A stretch of DNA of 64,000 nt from Bauldia litoralis (GTDB lineage Bacteria > Pseudomonadota > Alphaproteobacteria > Rhizobiales > Kaistiaceae): NCBI RefSeq assembly GCF_900104485.1, contig NZ_FMXQ01000002.1, forward strand, positions 1 through 64,000, given 5' to 3'. The position numbers were made by a program, and so were the translations under genes. The first letter of the stretch is position 1; every line of letters begins with the position of its first letter. Below are positions 1 through 8,862 of the stretch, piece by piece. The notes under the pieces are model-generated. The model ran no database searches. It was not told the DNA's origin and saw only the letters and a list, made by a program, of their open reading frames with translations.

Positions 1-60
1 GGCTCCTCGACCTTCATCGTCCGCGACGGCATGTCGATCCAGGATGCCATCGACGCGGCC
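1..60 (+). repeat. Module-boundary direct repeat, copy 1
   Basis: Bases 1-60 match 1411-1470 at 58 of 60 positions and encode [14 protein letters not shown] plus the start of the beta-helix module. The spacing of 1410 bases equals 470 codons, so the reading frame is kept. The remainder of the two modules is far more divergent. Confidence 0.9.
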
Positions 61-3000
61 TCGGCCGGCGACACCATCCTCATCGGGGCGGGGGTCTACA
101 ACGAGAGCATCAACGTCAACAAGGATGGCCTGACGATCGCCGCGATCGGCAACGAGGTCGTCGAGATCAACGGCATCTTCAGCGAGAGCAATCCCACCTT
201 CACCAGCGGCACCCTGACCGACTGGCTCAAGGCGGCGCCGGCGCATGCCGGGGGCAATGTCGCGATCACCGTGAATGCCGACGATGTCACGATCCAGAAC
301 ATCAAGGTCACGGACGCGCTCTGGGGCATCGAACTCGGGAATGGAAGCGACGGCACCACGCTGACGAATGTCGATCTTGAGTCGAATGTCGTCGGAATCT
401 ACAAGCAGGGCACCTCTGCCATCACCGATCTCACGATGACCGGCGGTTCGGTCTCCGACGGCTTCCTCGGCATCAACTTCGACATGGCGATCGGCGGCGG
501 GACGGCGGACGGCGTCCTGATCGACGGCACCGAGTTCTCGAACCTGATGCGCAAGGGCATCTACGTCGAGACGCTGTCCAACGCCCAGATCACCAACGTC
601 ACCATGACCGATGTCGGCCAGTATGGCGGCACGACGTGGAACGGCTCGCTCGGGGCCGGGGGCAACGGCATCAACCTCAACGTCAAGTACGGCGACTACA
701 GCAATATCGAGATCGACAACTTCACGATGACCGATGTCGGCGCCTCGGACCGCGACGGTTTGGACGCTGCTTCGCACGGCAACGGTGGCGCCATCGTGAT
801 CGAGGCGCGCGATGACGGCGGCTATGCCGGCAATCCCGCGACGCTCACCAACGTGACGATCCACGACGGCACGATCGGTGGTCATCTTTCGACCGGTGTC
901 CATGTCGGCGAACCCGCCAAGGACAATGCCGGGCCCGCGGTAACCGTGACCAACGTCGCGATCGGGCCGGACGTCGAGCACAGCGCCGACCACGGCGACA
1001 TTGCCAATGAAACCCTGTCGACCGTCGCGGTCGTCGGTACCGCGCAGGCCGACTCCTACATGGCGAGCGGCGACTCCGACGGGGCCTTCGACATCGACGG
1101 CGCCGGCGGCAACGATACCCTCGGCGGCGGCTCGGCCGACGACCTCATCGACGGCGGTCTCGGCGATGACGAACTCTACGGCGGCGCCGGCAACGACACG
1201 CTGATCGCCACCCAGGGCAGCGACCTCGCCCATGGCGGTGACGACATGGACGTCGCGGTGATCCACGACAATGGCGGGGCGCCGATCAACATCGGCGACT
1301 TCGACTTCTCCGGCTTCGATGCCACCAACGGCATCGACGGCGACACGATCGTGGTCGGTGGCCGCACCGTGACGCTGACCGAGGTCGAACTGATCAAGGT
1401 GGCCAACACCGGCTCCTCGACCTTCATCGTCCGCGACGGCATGTCGATCCAGGAGGCGATCGACGCGGCCGCGGCCGGCGACACCATTCACATCGGCGCC
1501 GGAACCTTTGCCGAGAATCTGGTGATCGACAAGGAATTGACGATCATCGGTGCGGGAGAGGCGACGGTCATCCAGGGCACCTTGAAGACGGACAACGGCA
1601 TCGGCGGGTCCGTCGCTGACTTCATGAAAGTCGCGGAACTCGGGAATCTCGGGTCCGGAATCGGCGTCAGTGTGGCCGCAGACAATGTCACGCTTCAGAA
1701 CCTGAAGATCGACAGCTTCGCCACGGGTATCAATCTCGGCACAGTCGACAATGTCGTTCTGGACGGCGTTGTCATCGAGGACACCAATGTCGGCGTCCGC
1801 AAGGGTAACGCTGCCGAGGTCAACGGCTTCGAGATGACGGGTGGCGAGATTCGCGACAGCTTCATCGGCATGTACCTGTCGAAGGAGAACGATAACCACC
1901 GCGACATCACGGACGTGTTGATCGACGGGACGTCGTTCAGCGACCTCACCTTCAAGGGCATCTACGCCGAAACGCTGTCGGATGCCTTGATCACCAACAT
2001 CTCGATGAACAACGTCGGCGAGTTCGGCCGTGGCGTCGACCTGGGCGGCGCCTTCACCGGGTTCTGGGGCAACGGCATCGACCTGAACCTGAAATGGGAC
2101 AAGGAAGCATCGTCCGACACGACCGATGACGACGCGCCCTATAGCAACATCGTCATCGAGAACTTCACGTTCACCGATGTCGGCTCATCCGACAAGGATG
2201 GCGCGGCGGCGGCGCACCTGGCAGGCGGCGCGATCGTCATCAAGGCCCGGGACGACGGAGGATACAGCGACGAAGCGGCCTCCTTCCTCGGCTCGGTGAT
2301 CGTTCGCAACGGCACCATCGACGGCACCTCGACCGGTATCCGCGCCGGCGAACCCGGCAAGTCCAATGCCGGTCCGCAAGTGACGGTGACCAATGTGACG
2401 ATCACCGACGCGGTGCAGAACGCGCTGCACGGCGATATCGACAACGTCACCCAGTCGATCATGACGGTAACCGGCGACGCGGCCGCCAACAGCATCATCG
2501 CCCACGCCGCTGCCACGGGCGTGTTCCACATCAACGGCGGTGCCGGCAACGATACGATCATCGGCGGGTCGGCGGGCGATACCCTCAGCGGCGGCGCCGA
2601 CAACGACACCATGCGCGGTGGCGGTGGGAACGACATCCTGAACGGCGATGGCGGCAACGACACGATGTTCGGTCAGGCCGGGACGGACACGCTGTTTGGC
2701 GGTGTCGGCAACGACACGCTTTATGGCGGGGACGACGCGGACACGCTGAACGGTGGCGCGGGCAACGACGCGCTGGACGGCGGGGCCGGAGCCGATGCGC
2801 TCAACGGCGGCGCCGGTACGGACACCGCCCGCTACGGGGTCACGCTGGCCAAAGCCGACGTCACCTTCGTCGGCGGAAACTGGGTCGTGTCCAACGCCGG
2901 GATCGGCGGCAACGACACGCTCAACGGTGTCGAGATCGTTTCCCATTCGGGTGGCCGGTTCCTGCTGGTCGGCGGCACCGGCTTCGCCGATGCCACCACG

Positions 3001-4035
3001 GCGGCTGGCTTCGCCACCAACCCCGGCGATGTCCTGCTCTACGCGGTGCCACCGGCAAAGACCAATGTGAACCAGGGCACCTCGACCCAGAACCTGGTCA
3101 TTGACCTGACCGAGGAGGATACGCCGGTAGAGATCGAAACCGGAACGGGCGACGATAACGTCAAGACCGGCGATGGCGACGACACCGTCAAGACCGGCGA
3201 CGGCAACGACGTGGTCGAAACCGGTGACGGCAACGACACGATCATCGGCGGCTCCGGCAATGGCGACGATGTCTACGATGGCGGATTGCTCAACGACACC
3301 GCCGTCTACTCCTCGGCGACAAGCAGCATCACCGTCGATCTCCGCGGGATGAATCGCTCGGACACGGCGGTCAGCGGCGCGGACGGGGCGGGTTCAGGTC
3401 CCGATACGGTCGGGGCGCTGTTGGTCAACGCCGGCAAGTCTGCCACGACGTCCGTCGGACTGGCGAGCGGCGAGGACATCGGCACCGATGCGTTGCTGAA
3501 CATCGAGAACGCCGTCGCCGGCAGCGGCAAGGACCTGCTGATCGGCAACAGCGTGGCGAACATGCTGGACGGCGCTGGCGGCAAGGACAAGATCAAGGCC
3601 GGAGGCGGCGATGACGAACTCATCGGCGGCGCCGGCAAGGACACCCTCAAGGGCCAGGCCGGCGACGACACCCTGTCGGGCGGCAACGGGCGCGACAAGC
3701 TGAAGGGCGGCTCCGGCGACGATGCCTTCGTCTTCGACAGCAAGCTCAAGTCGAACAAGAAGGCGATGGACAAGATCCTCGACTTCTCGACCGGGGACGA
3801 CCAGGTCCATCTGGACGGGGCGGTGTTCAAGAAGCTGGATGTCGGCGACCTTCACAAGTCGGACTTCAAGGCCGGCGGCAAGAAGGCCAAGGCCGACGAC
3901 CACGACCTCTACTATCACCGCAAGTCGGGGGTGCTCTACTACGACAAGAACGGGAACAAGAAGGGCGGCGACGTCGCTATCGCCAAGCTCGACAAGAATC
4001 TCGACTTGAGTCACGACGACTTCCTCGTCATCTGA
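1..4035 (+). CDS. Giant modular beta-helix / RTX calcium-binding exoprotein (5' end outside window)
   Basis: The frame is already open at base 1 and stops at 4033-4035, so 1344 residues of a longer protein are visible. The first ATG (base 31) lies inside a repeated module and is not the start. Each module has a right-handed beta-helix-like part (short repeats rich in ITNVTM/DGT-type turns) followed by RTX nonapeptides of the GGxGNDTL type, at about residues 367-406 and 845-940. More acidic repeats lie at about 1050-1085 and 1185-1245. The C-terminus is Lys/Asp-rich and ends in hydrophobic residues after SHDDF, as expected of a type I secretion substrate. Such proteins are exported without a signal peptide and fold on binding calcium outside the cell. 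No type I exporter genes are in this window. The layout resembles AlgE-type C5-epimerases, but I see no DPHD motif, so no enzyme activity is assigned. An adhesin or matrix role is inference. Confidence 0.85.
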   Translation, partial: GSSTFIVRDGMSIQDAIDAASAGDTILIGAGVYNESINVNKDGLTIAAIGNEVVEINGIFSESNPTFTSGTLTDWLKAAPAHAGGNVAITVNADDVTIQNIKVTDALWGIELGNGSDGTTLTNVDLESNVVGIYKQGTSAITDLTMTGGSVSDGFLGINFDMAIGGGTADGVLIDGTEFSNLMRKGIYVETLSNAQITNVTMTDVGQYGGTTWNGSLGAGGNGINLNVKYGDYSNIEIDNFTMTDVGASDRDGLDAASHGNGGAIVIEARDDGGYAGNPATLTNVTIHDGTIGGHLSTGVHVGEPAKDNAGPAVTVTNVAIGPDVEHSADHGDIANETLSTVAVVGTAQADSYMASGDSDGAFDIDGAGGNDTLGGGSADDLIDGGLGDDELYGGAGNDTLIATQGSDLAHGGDDMDVAVIHDNGGAPINIGDFDFSGFDATNGIDGDTIVVGGRTVTLTEVELIKVANTGSSTFIVRDGMSIQEAIDAAAAGDTIHIGAGTFAENLVIDKELTIIGAGEATVIQGTLKTDNGIGGSVADFMKVAELGNLGSGIGVSVAADNVTLQNLKIDSFATGINLGTVDNVVLDGVVIEDTNVGVRKGNAAEVNGFEMTGGEIRDSFIGMYLSKENDNHRDITDVLIDGTSFSDLTFKGIYAETLSDALITNISMNNVGEFGRGVDLGGAFTGFWGNGIDLNLKWDKEASSDTTDDDAPYSNIVIENFTFTDVGSSDKDGAAAAHLAGGAIVIKARDDGGYSDEAASFLGSVIVRNGTIDGTSTGIRAGEPGKSNAGPQVTVTNVTITDAVQNALHGDIDNVTQSIMTVTGDAAANSIIAHAAATGVFHINGGAGNDTIIGGSAGDTLSGGADNDTMRGGGGNDILNGDGGNDTMFGQAGTDTLFGGVGNDTLYGGDDADTLNGGAGNDALDGGAGADALNGGAGTDTARYGVTLAKADVTFVGGNWVVSNAGIGGNDTLNGVEIVSHSGGRFLLVGGTGFADATTAAGFATNPGDVLLYAVPPAKTNVNQGTSTQNLVIDLTEEDTPVEIETGTGDDNVKTGDGDDTVKTGDGNDVVETGDGNDTIIGGSGNGDDVYDGGLLNDTAVYSSATSSITVDLRGMNRSDTAVSGADGAGSGPDTVGALLVNAGKSATTSVGLASGEDIGTDALLNIENAVAGSGKDLLIGNSVANMLDGAGGKDKIKAGGGDDELIGGAGKDTLKGQAGDDTLSGGNGRDKLKGGSGDDAFVFDSKLKSNKKAMDKILDFSTGDDQVHLDGAVFKKLDVGDLHKSDFKAGGKKAKADDHDLYYHRKSGVLYYDKNGNKKGGDVAIAKLDKNLDLSHDDFLVI
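1411..1470 (+). repeat. Module-boundary direct repeat, copy 2
   Basis: Second copy of the 60-base junction sequence that opens a 470-codon module. It differs from copy 1 at only two positions, giving EAID for DAID. Confidence 0.9.
3151..3243 (+). repeat. 27-base tandem repeats encoding acidic RTX-like nonapeptides
   Basis: About three copies of a 27-base unit encode xKTGDGDDT / xETGDGNDT nonapeptides within the exoprotein. They are consistent with calcium-binding RTX turns but carry T-G-D in place of the usual G-G-x, and are more regular at DNA level than the other RTX blocks. Confidence 0.7.
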
Positions 4036-4043
4036 TCGGCAAA

Positions 4044-4070
4044 GCGCCCCGGCATGAACAACCGGGGCGC
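4044..4070 (+). terminator. Hairpin after the exoprotein gene
   Basis: A perfect 9-base inverted repeat (gcgccccgg / ccggggcgc) begins 8 bases after the stop codon with a 9-base loop. No T-run follows, so it may be an intrinsic terminator of the weak GC-rich kind or a 3'-end stabiliser. Confidence 0.5.
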
Positions 4071-4219
4071 GATCCGCTCCGCAGCGAGCATGAGCCCCGG
4101 ACGCGGAGACCCGTGGCCGGGGCTCGACTTTTGTCTGGCCTTGACCACGCCGGAACGGCTAGGAATGCTGCGGCGCGGTGGCGCTGCGCATTTTCAGCAA
4201 CTGGGGAGGAGTAATTCGA

Positions 4220-4891
4220 ATGGCCGGAAAGAAGATATTGATGCTCGCTGGCGACTTCAGCGAGGAATACGAAATCTTCGTCTTCGAACAGGCGATGATG
4301 GCGGTCGGCCACACGGTCGACGTGGTCTGCCCGGACCGCAAGGCGGGCGAAATCCTCAAGACCTCGCTGCACGACTTCGAGGGCGACAAGACCTATACCG
4401 AGAAGCCCGGTCACAACTACACGCTGTCGAAGAGCTTCTCCGCAGTGAAGCCCGACAAGTATGACGCGGTCTACATCGCCGGCGGCCGTGGGCCGGAATA
4501 CATCCGCATCGACAAGGGCGTGCAGAAGATCGTTCGCCATTTCCACGAGGCGGACAAGCCGATCTTCACCATTTGCCACGGCGTCCAGGTGTTGGTCGCG
4601 GTGCCGGAGACGATCCGCGGCAAGGAAGTGGCCGGCCTCGAATTCTGCGAGCCGGAAGTCACCGCCGTCGGCGGCATCTACATCGACGTGCCGCCGACCG
4701 GCCCGAAGGCCGCCCATGTCGACGGCAAGCTGGTTTCGGCGAAGGGCTGGCCGGGCCTCGCGGCCTTTATCCGCGAATGCCTCGGCGTGCTCGGGACCGA
4801 GATCCACCACGGCAAGGTCAAGGGCGCCCGCAAGCCCGCGGCGAAACGCAACGGCGCCCGCGCCGGCAATGGTGCACGGGCCACGGCCTGA
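4220..4891 (+). CDS. DJ-1/PfpI family protein (glutamine-amidotransferase-like fold)
   Basis: The start is the ATG at 4220, preceded by GGGGAGGA at 4203-4210. An in-frame ATG at 4178 has no such site. The 223-residue product opens with KKILMLAGDFSEEYE, the first strand and acidic residue typical of the family. It has the nucleophile elbow FTICHGVQ, where Cys followed by His matches the PfpI/DJ-1 catalytic pair. The YIAGGRGPEYIR segment is also typical. Members act as proteases, deglycases or chaperone-like stress proteins, and the exact activity cannot be read from the sequence. The C-terminus is a basic Ala/Arg/Asn-rich tail of about 25 residues. It stands alone between two hairpins. Confidence 0.88.
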   Translation: MAGKKILMLAGDFSEEYEIFVFEQAMMAVGHTVDVVCPDRKAGEILKTSLHDFEGDKTYTEKPGHNYTLSKSFSAVKPDKYDAVYIAGGRGPEYIRIDKGVQKIVRHFHEADKPIFTICHGVQVLVAVPETIRGKEVAGLEFCEPEVTAVGGIYIDVPPTGPKAAHVDGKLVSAKGWPGLAAFIRECLGVLGTEIHHGKVKGARKPAAKRNGARAGNGARATA

Positions 4892-4900
4892 CGATCGAGC

Positions 4901-4948
4901 CGGGCAGGGCGGTGGGACGCACCATGCGCGATCCGACCGCCCGGCCCG
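4901..4948 (+). terminator. Hairpin downstream of the DJ-1/PfpI gene
   Basis: The arm cgggc-a-gggcggt (4901-4913) pairs with accgccc-g-gcccg (4936-4948), giving 12 pairs with one A.G mismatch, just after the stop at 4891. There is no T-run, so its role as a terminator is tentative. Confidence 0.35.
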
Positions 4949-5121
4949 CTATCGCCGTGCCCCATCATTTGCAAGGCCCAACAGCCGGTCTTGAAGCGAC
5001 AGGACAGCGTGGGGCGGTTGCGGGCGAGGAGCGTGCGAGCCGACGTGCAACGTCGACGGCGCTCCAGACGGTCGCGTGAACCGCGGCTTACTGCACCGTC
5101 AGGGATGAGAAACGGGGAAGG

Positions 5122-5502
5122 CTAGCCTTCGGGCGACCAGGGCTCATAGTCCGGACGCGCCGGGGTCCGCGGATCGCGGTTGAGGATCGAGCCTGGCGGG
5201 CGATAGGCGAGTGCGGTGCCGGTCATGTTCGGCTGGTGCGGCTTTTCCCATTCGCGCGGCGTGTAGGGCGCCGGCGGTTCGTCCACCCGGAAATGAATCC
5301 ACGAATGCCAGCCCGGCGGGATGCGCGAGGCTTCGGCCAGGCCGTTATAGATGACCCAGCGGCGGGTTCCCTTCCGCTCGCGGTAATACTGGTTGCCCTG
5401 TTCGTCCTCGCCGACCAGTTCGCCCTTCCGCCACGTCCAGAAACGCGTGCCGATGGTCTCGCCGTTCCACCAGGTAAAGAAGTGCAGAAGGAAGCTTTTC
5501 AT
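5122..5502 (-). CDS. NDUFA12-family NADH:ubiquinone oxidoreductase accessory subunit (17.2 kDa type)
   Basis: This 126-residue protein has the family's recognisable blocks: an N-terminal FTWWNGETIGTRFWTWRKG, then GxQYYRERKGTRRWVIYNG, then the WHSWIHFRVDEPP signature. These match the supernumerary complex I subunit shared by alphaproteobacteria and mitochondria. In that family it sits on the peripheral arm and stabilises the complex rather than catalysing. It is monocistronic here. The end is rich in Pro/Asp/Arg, ending PDYEPWSPEG. The start codon has no strong ribosome-binding site, but it fits the conserved N-terminus. Confidence 0.92.
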   Translation of the reverse strand: MKSFLLHFFTWWNGETIGTRFWTWRKGELVGEDEQGNQYYRERKGTRRWVIYNGLAEASRIPPGWHSWIHFRVDEPPAPYTPREWEKPHQPNMTGTALAYRPPGSILNRDPRTPARPDYEPWSPEG

Positions 5503-5579
5503 GTTGGCCGGTTTACCGCGCCGGCCTCGCGGTGTCCATGCTTTCGTCGACGCAGTCGGCGGCCTCGGCAGCGATCATG

Positions 5580-5609
5580 AAAAAGGGCGGCGCCCGATGG
5601 ACGCCGCCC
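5580..5609 (-). terminator. Rho-independent terminator of rne
   Basis: On the minus strand a perfect 8-base GC stem (gggcggcg / cgccgccc, 9-base loop) is followed directly by TTTTT (plus-strand 5580-5584). It lies 25 bases past the RNase E stop codon and is the clearest intrinsic terminator in the window. Confidence 0.9.
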
Positions 5610-5634
5610 GGATTTCAGGCCTGCTGCCTCGGGC

Positions 5635-8238
5635 TCAGAAGAAGCTGCGCCGCTGCCACCAGCCGCTGCGCTTCGGCTTGTCCGGATCCTCGTCGGCGTC
5701 GTCAGCCTCCGGCGTGGATGGCGGCGGGGAGGCGGGTTCGGGCGCCACCGAAGCGACCACGGGCTCCTCGGCCTGCACGACCGGCGCTTCCGGCTCCCAT
5801 TCGCTGTCGGGGATGGCGGCCTGCTCGGGCTCCGGTGTGGCGATCGCGTCGTGCTGCTCGGCCGCAACGGCAACCGGCTCGGCCGCGATGGGTGCGGACT
5901 CGGATTCGACGACCTCGGCCACATGCGTCGGGCTGGCATCGCCGTTGATCGCATGGCTCGGCTCGTCGGCGACCGGCGTGGTGTCGACTTCCTCGGCGAG
6001 GGAGCCTGTCCCGGCTTCGATCGCCTGATTCGCGTCGTCCTCGCCGTTAGCGCTCCGCTCGCCATTGGCGCCGCGTCCGCGCTGGCCGCGGCGACCGCCG
6101 CGACGACCGCGACGACGCTTGCGCGGCTGGGTCCCGTCGCCGTCTGCCTCGCCCTCGGCGGCGCTTTCGCCACCGCTTGCCTGCTCAGGCTCCGCCTCGG
6201 AAGCGGTTTCGGGGTCGGCGCTGCCTTCACCCGACTCGGGCTTCGCCTCAGCGGCCGAGTCGGACCCGCCACCGCGACGACGGCGACGGCGACGGCGCGG
6301 ACGGCGCTCGCCGTCCTGCTCGCGGTCCGTCCCGGCATCGGCCTCGACCTCGGCTTCCGCCTCAGCGGCGGCCTCGACAGCCTCGTCCTCGGCAATCGCG
6401 TCGATGTCATCCTCTTCCTCGTCCGGCTGGACCGAGTCCGGCTGGACCGAGGTGACGAGTGTTTCGGGGCGCTCGGCGAGTTCGCCGCGCTCGACCGCGA
6501 AATGCGCGCTGTTGACCAGGGCCTCGTCGGCGCTGACCGTGATGGTCAGGCCGAAGCGCTGCTCGAGCTCCGACAGGTGGGCGCGTTTCTGGTTGAGGAT
6601 GTAGAGCGCGACCGGCGTGCGGGTGCGGATCGTCAGGTTGTGGGTGGCGCTCTTGAGGAGCTGGTCCTCGATCGAACGCAGCACGTGCAGCGCGACGGAG
6701 GCCGGGGCGCGGACATGGCCGCTGCCCTGGCAGGTCGGGCAGACGCTGGTCGTCGATTCGAGGACGCCGGTGCGGATGCGCTGGCGCGACATCTCCAGCA
6801 GGCCGAAATGCGAGATGCGGCCGACCTGGATGCGGGCACGGTCGCTCTTCAGCGACTCCTTCATCCGCCGCTCGACGGCCCGGTTGTTGCGCTTCTCCTC
6901 CATGTCGATGAAGTCGATGACGACGAGGCCGGCGAGATCGCGGAGGCGAAGCTGCCGCGCCACTTCCTCGGCCGCCTCGAGGTTGGTCTGGAGGGCGGTG
7001 TCCTCGATGTTGTGCTCGCGGGTCGACCGGCCCGAGTTGACGTCGATCGACACCAGCGCCTCGGTCTGGTTGATCACCAGATAGCCACCCGACTTGAGGG
7101 TGACCTGGGGCGAGAACATCGCGTCGAGCTGGGCCTCGATGCCTGACCGGGCGAAGAGGGGCTGGCTGTCGCGATAGGCCTTCACGTTCTTCGCATGGCT
7201 CGGCATGAGCATGCGCATAAACTCTTTCGCCTCGCGATAGGCTTCCTCGCCGGCGACCTGAATCTCGTCGATCTCCTTGTTGTAGAGATCGCGGATCGAG
7301 CGCTTGATCAGGCTGCCTTCCTCGTAGACGAGGGTGGGCGCGGTCGAGTGGAGCGTCAGCTCGCGGACATTCTCCCAGAGGCGGAGCAGGTATTCGAAGT
7401 CGCGCTTGACCTCGGCCTTGGTGCGGCTGGCGCCGGCGGTGCGCAGGATGACGCCCATGCCCTCGGCGACGTCGAGATCGGCGACGACGTCCTTGAGCCG
7501 CTTGCGGTCGGCCGGGCTGGTGATCTTGCGGGAAATGCCGCCGCCGCGCGCCGTGTTCGGCATCAGCACCGAATAGCGGCCGGCAAGCGAGAGATAGGTG
7601 GTCAGCGCCGCGCCCTTGTTGCCGCGCTCTTCCTTGACGACCTGGACGAGCAGCACCTGGCGGCGCTTGATCACTTCCTGGATCTTGTACTGCCGGGCGC
7701 GACCGCGGCGACGAACCGGAACCTCTTCCAGCGCGTCCTCGGCGCCGACGGAATCGACTTCCTCGTCGCTGTGGATGTCGTCGCCATCGTCGTCGCCGTC
7801 ATCCGCCGCGGCGACCGTCTCGTCCGCGGCCTCGCCGCCGGTGTCGGACGGCGTCTCGCCGGCGGCTTCGGAAACGGTATCGGGCTCAGCCGCCGCCGCG
7901 GCCACGCTTTCCGCTTCAGCGTCTCCATTGCCGGAATCGCCATCGTCGTGATCGCGCCTTTCGGCCTCGATCAGCGCCTGACGGTCGGCGACCGGGATCT
8001 GGTAGTAGTCGGGGTGGATTTCCGAGAAGGCGAGGAAGCCGTGGCGATTGCCGCCGTAATCGACGAAGGCCGCCTGAAGCGACGGTTCGACCCGCGTAAC
8101 CTTGGCTAGATAGATATTGCCGCGGAGCTGCTTTCGGGTCGCGGATTCGAAGTCGAACTCGTGGACTCGGTTGCCGCGAAGCACCACGACCCGGGTCTCT
8201 TCGGGGTGGGCGGCATCGACAAGCATTTTGTTGGCCAT
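5635..8238 (-). CDS. rne: Ribonuclease E/G family endoribonuclease
   Basis: RNase E cleaves single-stranded AU-rich RNA and drives mRNA decay and rRNA/tRNA maturation. The start at 8238 gives MANKMLVDAAHPEETRVVV and is preceded by GGAG; an upstream in-frame ATG is less likely. The 867 residues contain an S1 domain beginning at about residue 37. It is interrupted at about 92-175 by an acidic insert rich in Asp/Glu/Ala. The RNase H-like catalytic core carries SIDVNSG (Asp399) and VVIDFIDME (Asp442/445). The zinc-link CPTC is at 500-503. The C-terminal third (about 600-867) is low-complexity Glu/Ala/Arg-rich, with an Arg-rich RNA-binding stretch, and ends in RSGWWQRRSFF. This tail is where degradosome partners bind in related enzymes. 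An acidic insert in S1 is common in alphaproteobacteria. Confidence 0.96.
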   Translation of the reverse strand: MANKMLVDAAHPEETRVVVLRGNRVHEFDFESATRKQLRGNIYLAKVTRVEPSLQAAFVDYGGNRHGFLAFSEIHPDYYQIPVADRQALIEAERRDHDDGDSGNGDAEAESVAAAAAEPDTVSEAAGETPSDTGGEAADETVAAADDGDDDGDDIHSDEEVDSVGAEDALEEVPVRRRGRARQYKIQEVIKRRQVLLVQVVKEERGNKGAALTTYLSLAGRYSVLMPNTARGGGISRKITSPADRKRLKDVVADLDVAEGMGVILRTAGASRTKAEVKRDFEYLLRLWENVRELTLHSTAPTLVYEEGSLIKRSIRDLYNKEIDEIQVAGEEAYREAKEFMRMLMPSHAKNVKAYRDSQPLFARSGIEAQLDAMFSPQVTLKSGGYLVINQTEALVSIDVNSGRSTREHNIEDTALQTNLEAAEEVARQLRLRDLAGLVVIDFIDMEEKRNNRAVERRMKESLKSDRARIQVGRISHFGLLEMSRQRIRTGVLESTTSVCPTCQGSGHVRAPASVALHVLRSIEDQLLKSATHNLTIRTRTPVALYILNQKRAHLSELEQRFGLTITVSADEALVNSAHFAVERGELAERPETLVTSVQPDSVQPDEEEDDIDAIAEDEAVEAAAEAEAEVEADAGTDREQDGERRPRRRRRRRRGGGSDSAAEAKPESGEGSADPETASEAEPEQASGGESAAEGEADGDGTQPRKRRRGRRGGRRGQRGRGANGERSANGEDDANQAIEAGTGSLAEEVDTTPVADEPSHAINGDASPTHVAEVVESESAPIAAEPVAVAAEQHDAIATPEPEQAAIPDSEWEPEAPVVQAEEPVVASVAPEPASPPPSTPEADDADEDPDKPKRSGWWQRRSFF

Positions 8239-8862
8239 TGCCTGAAATCTCCATGGCCGCGGGCCGGCGCCAGGCGGTGTGCGTCTTGGGAGCACGCCGC
8301 GGCGCCTGTCTGGCGGCCGTTTTGTCGGTGAAAGAAGGCGCCTGACCCCGAATCCATCCGCCGTCCGGAAGCCACGGTCATTGCCGGGCCTGGCGTCAGC
8401 GGTGATGTGATCGGATTTCGGGTCATGTCAGTACGCCGGTGCCTCATACATTTCGTTTGTCCGGACGCCGCGTCCGGGTTTTAAGGCGGCCGCCGGGAGG
8501 GCGACTACGCCGTCAGAATCGCCGGATTCCGTCCTGATGCGCGACAGGCAGATGACAGCTGCTGCATCCGGACGATTGTCCGATACATCCTCCTCCGGTG
8601 CCAACCGGATGCCGGTCTCACCAACGGCGAAACACTCGTTTTTGAAAGTCGCCGCCGCTTGGACCGCTGCCGCCGCTACGGGGAGCACCTACGGACGGAG
8701 GATGAATTCCGTACAAATGTTGTATGTGCGCCGCGCCTACATTGCAAGGAGGACATCTTTTTGCGCAACGACCACAATAAAATCTCGGATAGGCGGTTAA
8801 CCTGCCGGCTCGCATCATTTAAGACGTGCGTCGGGGCGATGCGCGCATGAGGAACGGGCTTT
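8239..8862. other. Divergent intergenic region between rne and the amidase gene
   Basis: About 620 bases hold no gene I can support; the short reading frames here lack family features. The region must carry the rne leader (minus) and the amidase promoter (plus). A perfect 7-base hairpin (ccggacg-ccg-cgtccgg, 8461-8477) followed on the plus strand by gtttt is the most obvious structure. Long rne leaders serve autoregulation in other bacteria, so the same is plausible here but not shown. Confidence 0.6.
8719..8747 (-). promoter_or_regulatory. Possible sigma-70-type promoter for rne
   Basis: On the minus strand TTGCAA (8742-8747) is separated by exactly 17 bases from TACAAC (8719-8724), a 4/6 plus 4/6 match to the consensus. 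It would give a leader of about 470 bases. Chance matches are common, so this is a weak call. Confidence 0.28.

Noticed and set aside
3151-3243. CRISPR-like array
   Set aside because: The 27-base repeats are directly adjacent, in-frame and coding for RTX-like units; there are no spacers.
1-4035. Mannuronan C5-epimerase (AlgE) assignment for the exoprotein
   Set aside because: The modular layout is similar, but no DPHD catalytic motif is visible in the beta-helix parts.
8761-8783. Promoter ttgcgc ... taaaat upstream of the amidase
   Set aside because: The spacing is 11 bases, well short of the 16-18 expected.
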